A stretch of 25,722 bases of DNA from JAZOTK01 sp045534775 (GTDB lineage Bacteria; Bacillota; Clostridia; RUG12999): the NCBI GenBank assembly GCA_045534775.1, contig JAZSKI010000048.1, positions 1-25,722 of the forward strand, given 5' to 3'. A program made the translations under genes and the position numbers. Shown piece by piece: positions 1 to 5,569 of this stretch. A model generated the notes under the pieces. It was given only the letters and a program-made list of their open reading frames with translations. It made no database searches and was not told where the DNA came from. Position 1 is the first letter of the stretch. The number at the start of each line of letters is the position of its first letter.

Positions 1-919
1 CTCTTTCATCAGAACCGAAAACATAGACGTTTACTGTATGAGTACCTGCTTCCAAAGCAGAAGCATCAATAACGCCACCCTTTGCTCTTTTGATTATTCC
101 GCCGTCAATCTGATAGGAATAATATGCCTCTCTGTCTGCAACGGCAGATACTGTAAGGGTGCTGTCCGAAGTAGTATAAGTATATTTGCCGTTATCGGAT
201 TTTTCAGCGTTGTTGCCGTTTACCTTAAGCCCGGTAATATTTATTTTTTTAACAATATTAAACTTATTGCTTTCGCCCGTTGCAATAACAGCATCATCGG
301 ATTTTCTTTTAAGGGTAATGGCGAAATATAAGCCCTCTGCCGCTTCGGCATCCTTGGATATGCACAGTATATTACCGTCACGGGTGATTCCTTTTTTATC
401 GGCAAAATTATCGGTATATTCCGCATAATAATACTGAGACCAGCCTATACCGCCAATGTTTTCGGGAATCAAGCCGCCATCCTTATGAAAGAAGGTTGTG
501 GCTATTTTATGCGAGGTATCACCGTTTCCTATGTAATAATTATCTTTTGCCAGAATACTTATTTTATCTGTTTTAAAACGCTCCGTATTATCACCCAGAA
601 CGGTTATATCAAGAGTTGCCTTAATATCGGGATTATCGGCAAGCTGTGCCGTTATGGTAGCATTGCCGGGGAAAACTGCTACAGCTAAACCGGTAGAGCT
701 TACGACAGGCATAATAAAATAGTCATCATTGCTCCATATAATAGCGGGAGGTTCGGTTGTTTCGGGATAGGTTTTTACCGTAAAGGTATATTCGTCCTCG
801 GGGCTGAACTCCGTCTTATCCGCAACAATCTCAATTCTCTCAACAGCCACAGCTTCTGCTGAGACTGTCATTGAAAACAAAAAAAGACTGCAAAGCAGAA
901 TTTGTATAAATTTTTTCAT
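1..919 (-). CDS. Secreted bacterial Ig-like (Big_2-type) surface protein, N-terminal part
   Basis: Reading on the minus strand from the ATG at 919-917 stays open for 306 codons to the window edge, so the C-terminus is missing. A good ribosome site (AAAGGAGCG) lies about 7 nt upstream of the start. The first ~22 residues form a Sec signal peptide (KK, hydrophobic stretch, then VSA before EA). Residues ~27-105 resemble a Big_2 Ig-like domain: an IEIVADKTEF start, a PAIIWSNDD strand, and a late GNATITAQLADNP segment like the family's 'G.atitat' strand. The rest is beta-rich (KYTYTTSDSTLTVSAVADREAYY), with a final THTVNVYVFGSDE segment like another Ig-type strand. It probably sits outside the cell as an adhesin or a modular enzyme; no catalytic domain is visible in this part. 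It is divergent from the NlpC/P60 gene and has its own strong promoter. Confidence 0.85.
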   Translation of the reverse strand, partial: MKKFIQILLCSLFLFSMTVSAEAVAVERIEIVADKTEFSPEDEYTFTVKTYPETTEPPAIIWSNDDYFIMPVVSSTGLAVAVFPGNATITAQLADNPDIKATLDITVLGDNTERFKTDKISILAKDNYYIGNGDTSHKIATTFFHKDGGLIPENIGGIGWSQYYYAEYTDNFADKKGITRDGNILCISKDAEAAEGLYFAITLKRKSDDAVIATGESNKFNIVKKINITGLKVNGNNAEKSDNGKYTYTTSDSTLTVSAVADREAYYSYQIDGGIIKRAKGGVIDASALEAGTHTVNVYVFGSDER

Positions 920-950
920 AAATATCGCTCCTTTGGCTAATTGTATTATA

Positions 951-979
951 ATTCTACCATATAAATAAGCATTTGTCAA
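951..979 (-). promoter_or_regulatory. Sigma-A promoter of the Ig-like surface protein gene
   Basis: On the minus strand, TTGACA (979-974) is followed by a 17-nt spacer and TAGAAT (956-951). A TGG just before the -10 makes it an extended -10. It lies about 30 nt upstream of the ATG at 919. Confidence 0.75.
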
Positions 980-1040
980 GCAAAATTAAAAAGTGTCCGT
1001 TATTTTTATTGCTGATTTAAATAGCAGAAAACATTAATTT

Positions 1041-1098
1041 ACTAAAACGGGCAATTATAAGAATTGTTTGAAATATTACTGGAATAATGCCGTTTAGT
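1041..1098. repeat. Nested inverted repeat in the divergent spacer
   Basis: ACTAAAACGG (1041-1050) is mirrored by CCGTTTAGT (1090-1098) with one bulged A. A smaller palindrome, CAATT-5 nt-AATTG (1052-1066), lies inside it. It sits between the two divergent promoters of the 920-1245 spacer. It could be an operator, a cruciform or a remnant of a small mobile repeat. Apart from this repeat and the two promoters, I see nothing else in the ~325-base spacer. Confidence 0.4.
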
Positions 1099-1142
1099 CA
1101 ATTATTTACAGTTAATGTATTCTGTTTTTAGCAACAAAAAGT

Positions 1143-1171
1143 TTGACATTAAGCTGTTTTTATGGTATAAT
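1143..1171 (+). promoter_or_regulatory. Consensus sigma-A promoter of the NlpC/P60 gene
   Basis: TTGACA (1143-1148), 17-nt spacer, TATAAT (1166-1171), with TGG before the -10 (1163-1165). Both hexamers match the consensus perfectly. It implies a leader of about 70 nt before the TTG start at 1246. Confidence 0.88.
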
Positions 1172-1245
1172 AAAGCAGTAATTTAATTATTGTTGTCTTA
1201 GCCAAGGTGGAATAATTGTAAAATACTCAGAAGGAGGTGTATGTA

Positions 1246-2112
1246 TTGCGCTTAAGAAAAGTATTTACAGTAGCGGCGGTAACGGTTTTGGGCTTGCAGA
1301 TTTCTGTTTCTGCGGCATTGGGAACGGTTACTACGCATTCTCTTAATATAAGAAGTGAAGCAAATACATACAGTAATGTTGTTGGACAGGCTTATTCGGG
1401 CGAAAGTCTGGATATTACAGGTCGCAGCGGCGATTTTTATGAAATATATTATAACGGCGGCACAGCCTATGTGCACGGAGATTATGTTGAACGTCAGGTG
1501 GTTGCAAACGGTGTTGTAACAGCGAGTATCCTTAACATAAGAAATGGTGCTGATACCTATTGCGACGTTCTCGGTCAGCTTGCAGAAGGTGATGGAGTAG
1601 CAATTACGGATATTGACGGCGAATGGTATGAAATTACACTGGGAAACGGCTTTGGCTATGTTCACAGCAGTTATATATGGACAGATACAGCAATTACGAG
1701 ACGATCTTCTGCACCGTCCTCAAGAGGCGGCAGAGGGGTAAACAGAAAAACGGCGGCTCTTGTGGAATACAGCAAGGAGTTTTTGGGCACTCCTTATGTG
1801 AGCGGCGGCAGCTCGCCTTCGGGCTTTGATTGCTCCGGTTTTACATCTTATGTGTACAAGCAGTACGGTGTTTCATTGCCGAGAACCTCAAGCTCACAGG
1901 CGGGAGTGGGAACGGCGGTGAAGAGAAGCGAGCTTATACCCGGAGATTTGGTATTTTTCAATACATACGGCGGTATTTCTCATGTTGGTATTTATGTGGG
2001 AGGGGATTCCTTCATTCATGCAACATTACCGGGAGATGTGGTAAAAATAAGCAGTTTAAGCTCATCCTACTATAATTCGCGTTATGTAACGGCACGAAGG
2101 ATATTTAACTAA
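1246..2112 (+). CDS. Secreted SH3b-SH3b-NlpC/P60 peptidoglycan endopeptidase
   Basis: A secreted cell-wall hydrolase of 288 residues, expected to cut stem peptides of peptidoglycan outside the membrane. After a signal peptide (~1-25, ending VSA-ALG) come two bacterial SH3 domains (~27-82 and ~90-146; both carry LNIR and YVH motifs), a Ser/Arg/Gly-rich linker, and an NlpC/P60 domain (~170-288). The catalytic Cys is in FDCSGF (~C196), the His in ISHVGIYVGG (~H246), and a further His in FIHA (~H258). I chose TTG 1246 because AAGGAGG (1231-1237) lies 8 nt upstream; the in-frame GTG at 1237 overlaps that ribosome site and cannot be used. Such hydrolases are typical WalRK regulon members, and walRK is in this window, but I found no WalR box here. 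It is monocistronic, with its own promoter and terminator. Confidence 0.93.
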   Translation: MRLRKVFTVAAVTVLGLQISVSAALGTVTTHSLNIRSEANTYSNVVGQAYSGESLDITGRSGDFYEIYYNGGTAYVHGDYVERQVVANGVVTASILNIRNGADTYCDVLGQLAEGDGVAITDIDGEWYEITLGNGFGYVHSSYIWTDTAITRRSSAPSSRGGRGVNRKTAALVEYSKEFLGTPYVSGGSSPSGFDCSGFTSYVYKQYGVSLPRTSSSQAGVGTAVKRSELIPGDLVFFNTYGGISHVGIYVGGDSFIHATLPGDVVKISSLSSSYYNSRYVTARRIFN

Positions 2113-2131
2113 ACTTATGCTTTTAAAGAGC

Positions 2132-2172
2132 AGGTACAGCAATTTTTAATATCAAATTGCTGTACCTTTTTA
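2132..2172 (+). terminator. Rho-independent terminator after the NlpC/P60 gene
   Basis: A perfect 14-bp stem, AGGTACAGCAATTT (2132-2145) with AAATTGCTGTACCT (2154-2167), has an 8-nt loop and runs into TTTT. It ends just before the rsmD ribosome site, so rsmD transcription must come from read-through or a promoter not obvious to me. Confidence 0.85.
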
Positions 2173-2186
2173 AATTGGAGGGAAAA

Positions 2187-2729
2187 ATGAGAGTAATATC
2201 CGGTACGGCAAAGGGCAGGGTTTTAAAGACTCCGGAGGGGCTTGGTACGAGACCTACTGCGGACCGTGTGAAAGAATCGCTTTTTAATATAATTTCGCCG
2301 TACGTTTATAAATCAGAGGTTCTTGATTTGTTTTCGGGAAGCGGTGCTATTGCCATAGAAGCGTTAAGTCGCGGGGCGACCTTTGCGGATATTGTGGAAA
2401 AAGCTCCTGCGGCAGTGGCATGTATTCGGGAAAACCTTGAAAAGACGGGACTTAAAGATAAGGCTGAAATCCATTTGACGGACGTGTTTGCTTACCTTGG
2501 CAGGTGTAACAAGGGCTATGATTTAATTATTATGGATCCGCCCTATCATTCGGATACCATTGAAAAGGCTCTTGCGGTCATAAGCGAGAGAAATCTCCTT
2601 AATGAGGGTGGAGTTGTAGTCTGCGAATGTGACGGCGATGAGATGGTAAAAGATACTGTTTTAGATATGAAATTGGTTGACACACGAAAATACGGAAGAG
2701 TTTTATTAAATTTTTTTAAAAAAATTTGA
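2187..2729 (+). CDS. rsmD: 16S rRNA (guanine(966)-N2)-methyltransferase RsmD
   Basis: Transfers a methyl group from AdoMet to G966 of 16S rRNA during small-subunit assembly. The 180-residue protein has the family's N-terminal signature (MRVISGTAKGR, then TRPTADRVKESLFNII at ~21-36), the AdoMet loop VLDLFSGSGAIAIEALSRGA (~45-64) and the catalytic DPPY motif (117-120). The length is normal. ATG 2187 is preceded by GGAGGG at proper spacing; an upstream in-frame TTG at 2157 lies within the terminator stem and is not credible. rsmD next to coaD is a conserved arrangement in bacteria, which supports both calls. Confidence 0.95.
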   Translation: MRVISGTAKGRVLKTPEGLGTRPTADRVKESLFNIISPYVYKSEVLDLFSGSGAIAIEALSRGATFADIVEKAPAAVACIRENLEKTGLKDKAEIHLTDVFAYLGRCNKGYDLIIMDPPYHSDTIEKALAVISERNLLNEGGVVVCECDGDEMVKDTVLDMKLVDTRKYGRVLLNFFKKI

Positions 2730-2737
2730 ATTTCCTA

Positions 2738-2766
2738 TTGATTATTTTGAAAAAATAGTTTATAAT
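2738..2766 (+). promoter_or_regulatory. Probable sigma-A promoter of coaD
   Basis: TTGATT (2738-2743), 17-nt spacer, TATAAT (2761-2766), about 37 nt before the coaD ATG. It would let coaD be transcribed apart from rsmD. Confidence 0.6.
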
Positions 2767-2803
2767 AAGATATATATGATTTTTTACCGAAAGGATTTAA
2801 AAA

Positions 2804-3283
2804 ATGAAGGTTGCAATTTATCCCGGCAGTTTTGATCCTGTAACAAACGGGCATCTGGATATTATAAAACGTGCCGCCAAGGTGTTTGATAAGGTTATTG
2901 TAGGAGTTTTTTACAATAAAAACAAAAAATCTGCCTTTACAACACAGGAAAGGATGGATATGCTACGGGTTGCCACAGAAGGAATTGCTAATGTCGAAAT
3001 CATATCGTCGGGCGAGCTTCTTGTGCATTATATGCAGGAAAACGGTATTCGTGTAATCATAAAAGGACTCAGGATGATTTCTGATTTTGAGTATGAATTT
3101 CAGATGGCACTTGCAAATCACGAGCAAAACAGCGAAATCGAAACACTTTTTATGATGACGGCTTCGGAGTTTTCTCATCTCAGCTCAAGTCTTGTGCGTG
3201 AGCTGGCAGGGTACGGCGGTGATCTTTCAAAGCTTGTTCCGCTAAAGGTAGTACCTTTTATAATTGATAAATTTAAAAACTGA
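2804..3283 (+). CDS. coaD: Phosphopantetheine adenylyltransferase (coenzyme A synthesis)
   Basis: Catalyses the fourth step of CoA synthesis, adenylating 4'-phosphopantetheine to dephospho-CoA in the cytoplasm. The 159-residue length is standard. Visible motifs are YPGSFDPVTNGH (~6-18; nucleotidyltransferase (T/H)xGH signature), the KGLRMISDFEYEFQMALANH stretch (~88-107) that lines the substrate site, and the ISSS-type C-terminal motif seen here as HLSSSLVRE, which binds nucleotide phosphates. ATG 2804 follows a weak AAAGGA site. The next gene starts 19 nt after the stop, so the two are probably co-transcribed. Confidence 0.96.
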   Translation: MKVAIYPGSFDPVTNGHLDIIKRAAKVFDKVIVGVFYNKNKKSAFTTQERMDMLRVATEGIANVEIISSGELLVHYMQENGIRVIIKGLRMISDFEYEFQMALANHEQNSEIETLFMMTASEFSHLSSSLVRELAGYGGDLSKLVPLKVVPFIIDKFKN

Positions 3284-3302
3284 TAATGGAGGTTTTTCAA
3301 AA

Positions 3303-3737
3303 ATGGAAGTATTGCAGATTATAGACGAATTGGAAGAGGTTATTGAACAGAGTATGAACGTGTTTGGATACAGCGTGTCCAATAAAGAAAATTTACTCTC
3401 AATGATTGAAGAAGTGCGTCTTAAATTACCTGATGAGTTAAAACAGGCACGTTGGGTGAAGGAAGAAAGAGAAAAGATTTTATCCGACGCAAGAAAAGAA
3501 GCCGATGTAATTATCAAAGAGGCACAGGACAAGGTTATTGCTCTTATAGATGAGCACGAAATAACCAAAGCGGCGAAAGAAAAAGCAAACCAGCTTCTTG
3601 ATAATGCGAGACAGCAGGAAAATGAAATTCAGAGAAATGCAGTAATGTATGCTGACAGCATTATGGAAAAATTGGATAAGAGCATCAGCATGTCACTTGA
3701 AGAGGTACATAGCTGCAGAAGGCAGCTTAAAAAGTAA
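3303..3737 (+). CDS. Small coiled-coil protein of unknown function
   Basis: A 144-residue, highly charged, helix-rich protein without a signal peptide or membrane segment. From ~50 onward the sequence (EEREKILSDARKEADVIIKEAQ) has the heptad-like Ala/Glu/Lys pattern of a long coiled coil. This pattern resembles ATP-synthase b or H-type subunits and DivIVA-like proteins, which is why relatives are often loosely named 'ATPase'. I see no nucleotide-binding motif, so no enzymatic role is claimed. A protein of this kind downstream of coaD is common in Clostridia (from memory). ATG 3303 has GGAGG at 3289-3293. A strong terminator closes the gene. Confidence 0.8.
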   Translation: MEVLQIIDELEEVIEQSMNVFGYSVSNKENLLSMIEEVRLKLPDELKQARWVKEEREKILSDARKEADVIIKEAQDKVIALIDEHEITKAAKEKANQLLDNARQQENEIQRNAVMYADSIMEKLDKSISMSLEEVHSCRRQLKK

Positions 3738-3741
3738 ATGT

Positions 3742-3773
3742 AAAGGGTCTGTGAGCTGAAGCAGACCTTTTTT
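3742..3773 (+). terminator. Rho-independent terminator of coaD-coiled-coil unit
   Basis: GGTCTG (3746-3751) pairs with CAGACC (3762-3767), extended by flanking A/T pairs, around a 10-nt loop, then a T6 run. It lies 5 nt after the stop codon. Confidence 0.85.
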
Positions 3774-3784
3774 GATACCTTCAT

Positions 3785-3816
3785 AAAAAAATAAGCACAT
3801 CCGAAGAAGTGCTTAT
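3785..3816 (-). terminator. Rho-independent terminator of tRNA-Val
   Basis: ATAAGCAC (3791-3798) pairs with GTGCTTAT (3809-3816), with a run of A on the plus strand at 3785-3791 that reads as a T-run on the minus strand. The stem starts only 2 nt after the encoded CCA end, so 3' processing is minimal. It is convergent with the terminator at 3742-3773. Confidence 0.8.
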
Positions 3817-3818
3817 TA

Positions 3819-3894
3819 TGGTGGGCACAACAGGGCTCGAACCTGTGACCCTCTGCTTGTAAGGCAGATGCTCTCCCAGCTGAGCTATGCGCCC
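3819..3894 (-). tRNA. tRNA-Val (anticodon UAC)
   Basis: A 76-nt cloverleaf on the minus strand, starting GGGCGCA and ending TGTGCCC-A-CCA; the acceptor stem pairs fully with one G-U. The D-arm is GCTC...GAGC, the anticodon arm TCTGC-CTTACAA-GCAGA gives anticodon TAC (Val, GUA codons), the variable loop is GGGTC, and the T-arm is ACAGG-TTCGAGC-CCTGT. CCA is encoded. It is a single tRNA with its own promoter and terminator. Confidence 0.97.
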
Positions 3895-3910
3895 ATAACC
3901 AACGCTAGTA

Positions 3911-3939
3911 ATTATACCACAGAATTATATAAAAATCAA
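3911..3939 (-). promoter_or_regulatory. Promoter of tRNA-Val
   Basis: On the minus strand, TTGATT (3939-3934), 17-nt spacer, TATAAT (3916-3911), with TGG before the -10. It lies 16 nt upstream of the mature tRNA 5' end. Confidence 0.75.
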
Positions 3940-3958
3940 GAGGTTTTTTTGATTTTTA

Positions 3959-3991
3959 TGTTACAATTATGTTACAAAACCTCTTTTATAA
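3959..3991 (+). promoter_or_regulatory. Candidate WalR/PhoP-type box and -10 upstream of metF
   Basis: TGTTAC (3959-3964), 5 nt, TGTTAC (3970-3975) is a perfect match to the published WalR consensus TGTWAH-N5-TGTWAH. A -10-like TTATAA (3986-3991) starts after a 10-nt gap. No proper -35 exists, as expected for a promoter where an OmpR-type activator takes that place. metF starts 62 nt further on. The same geometry occurs at 10529-10561. Confidence 0.45.
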
Positions 3992-4053
3992 GCTAACGGC
4001 AAAATCTGACATCATAGTCAGAAGATATACATAATTTCAGGGAGGAAAGTATA

Positions 4054-4932
4054 ATGTATATATCGGATATTTTTAAAAATAAAAAATTTGTTTTTTCTCT
4101 TGAGGTTTTTCCGCCTAAAAAGGACAGCGGAATAGAAACGATATATTCTACTCTCGATGAGCTGTCGGGTATTAAACCTGATTTTATCAGCGTAACCTAC
4201 GGCGCGGGTGGTAATCCGTCGGATAATTCGACTATTGAAATTGCGAAGATAATCAAAGACAAACACGGCATTACGCCGCTGCCCCATCTGACCTGCGTAA
4301 ATTCCGATATATCTCAGGTGGACGGAATAATTCAGCTGCTTAAGGAAAACGGAATTGAGAATGTGCTGGCGCTTCGCGGCGATAAAAACCCCGATATTCC
4401 GCCTAAAACGGATTTTAAATACGCAAGCGACCTGACAAAGCATATCAAAGAAAAAAGCGATTTGAATATACTCGGTGCGTGTTACCCCGAAACCCACAGC
4501 GAATGTGGAGATGAGTTCAGAGATATTCAGAACCTTAAATTTAAAATAGAAAACGGTGCTACAAGCCTGATTTCTCAGTTATTTCTGGATAACAACGTTT
4601 TTTATGATTTTATGTATAAGGTACGTGCGGCGGGTATAACGGTTCCTGTGCAGGCAGGAATTATGCCTGTTACCAACAAAGCACAGATTCAGAGAATGGT
4701 ATCTCAATGCGGAGCTTCCCTGCCTAAGAAATTTGTTAAAATTATCAACAGATATGAGCATAGCCCCGAAGCGCTCAGGGATGCGGGAATAGCCTACGCC
4801 ACGGAACAGATTGTGGATTTAATTTCATCTTCTGCGGACGGTGTTCACATTTATACTATGAACAAGCCTTACGTTGCGCATAAAATTTATGACAGCATTA
4901 AAAATATAGTTAAGTGCGTAAATGAAGATTGA
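4054..4932 (+). CDS. metF: 5,10-methylenetetrahydrofolate reductase
   Basis: Reduces 5,10-methylene-THF to 5-methyl-THF, the methyl donor used by the MetH encoded two genes downstream; a flavin-dependent TIM-barrel enzyme in the cytoplasm. The 292-residue length is usual. Family signatures are FSLEVFPPK near the N-terminus (Glu in the active site), DFISVTYGAGG (~49-59), HLTCVN (~85-90), ENVLALRGD (~108-116) and QLFLDN (~181-186). ATG 4054 has a strong GGGAGGAAAG site 4 nt upstream. The 3' end overlaps the next start by 11 nt, so the three met genes are translationally coupled. I see no S-box, T-box or cobalamin riboswitch in the short leader; the only regulatory-looking element is the direct repeat at 3959-3975. 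Confidence 0.95.
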   Translation: MYISDIFKNKKFVFSLEVFPPKKDSGIETIYSTLDELSGIKPDFISVTYGAGGNPSDNSTIEIAKIIKDKHGITPLPHLTCVNSDISQVDGIIQLLKENGIENVLALRGDKNPDIPPKTDFKYASDLTKHIKEKSDLNILGACYPETHSECGDEFRDIQNLKFKIENGATSLISQLFLDNNVFYDFMYKVRAAGITVPVQAGIMPVTNKAQIQRMVSQCGASLPKKFVKIINRYEHSPEALRDAGIAYATEQIVDLISSSADGVHIYTMNKPYVAHKIYDSIKNIVKCVNED

Positions 4933-5569
4933 TAAATCGGAGGTTCTTCGCTATCTTGGCTACAGGGGCGGCTTTGTAGAAGAAGAAATATACGGAAACA
5001 TAGATGAATGTACAGAAAAAATTTTAAAGCTTTCCACACCTCGCAGTACATATAAAATATTTGAAATTGACGAAAATTGCAGGCTGTCATCAAGTGATTA
5101 CCGCCTTGATGGTGAGGATATAAAGATACATCTGCGGAGTTGTCGCAGATGCGTGCTTATGGCGGCTACCATAGGTATAGGCGTGGAGAATTACATAAAA
5201 CAGCTACAGATTACAGATATGGCGAAAGCGGTAATTGCCGACAGCTGTGCAACGGCGGCGATAGAAAGCTACTGTGATGAGGTGGAGTCAAAAATTAAGG
5301 AAGCCTATCCTTACATAACCGAAAGATTTTCGCCGGGATACGGTGATATGCCCATAGAGATGCAGAAAACCTTTGCGGTTTTGCTGGATACTCCGAGGAA
5401 AATCGGGCTTACGGTGACGGAGGCTGAGGTGCTTCTGCCGCGGAAATCGGTTACGGCGGTTATAGGAATTTCAGAAACAGAGATAAAGGAAACAAAACGA
5501 AGCTGTGAGAGCTGTAACCTGAAAAATAGTTGCAGTTACAGACGAGAGGGGAAAAACTGTGGAAAATAA
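4922..5569 (+). CDS. Stand-alone MetH reactivation-domain protein (Met_synt_B12-like)
   Basis: A 215-residue protein corresponding to the C-terminal AdoMet-binding activation domain of MetH, which re-methylates oxidised cob(II)alamin. The hallmark RFSPGYGD motif (135-142), which binds AdoMet in MetH, is present, along with LDTPRKIGLTVTEAEVLLPRKSV typical of this domain. It precedes and overlaps a MetH that lacks this domain, so the two probably work as a split enzyme. Odd feature: the C-terminus carries a Cys cluster (C195, C198, C204, C213) that could bind a metal or Fe-S centre; two more cysteines (C74, C77) form a CxxC. Split MetH of this type is known in Clostridia and Thermotoga relatives. 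The start ATG 4922 lacks a strong ribosome site and likely relies on coupling to metF. Confidence 0.9.
   Translation: MKIDKSEVLRYLGYRGGFVEEEIYGNIDECTEKILKLSTPRSTYKIFEIDENCRLSSSDYRLDGEDIKIHLRSCRRCVLMAATIGIGVENYIKQLQITDMAKAVIADSCATAAIESYCDEVESKIKEAYPYITERFSPGYGDMPIEMQKTFAVLLDTPRKIGLTVTEAEVLLPRKSVTAVIGISETEIKETKRSCESCNLKNSCSYRREGKNCGK

Noticed and set aside
1237..1245. GTG 1237 as start of the NlpC/P60 gene
   Set aside because: It overlaps the AAGGAGG ribosome site, so initiation there is not possible in the usual way.
3895..4053. SAM, T-box or cobalamin riboswitch before the met operon
   Set aside because: The leader is too short and lacks the conserved cores of these classes; only the direct repeat and an A/T-rich palindrome are present.
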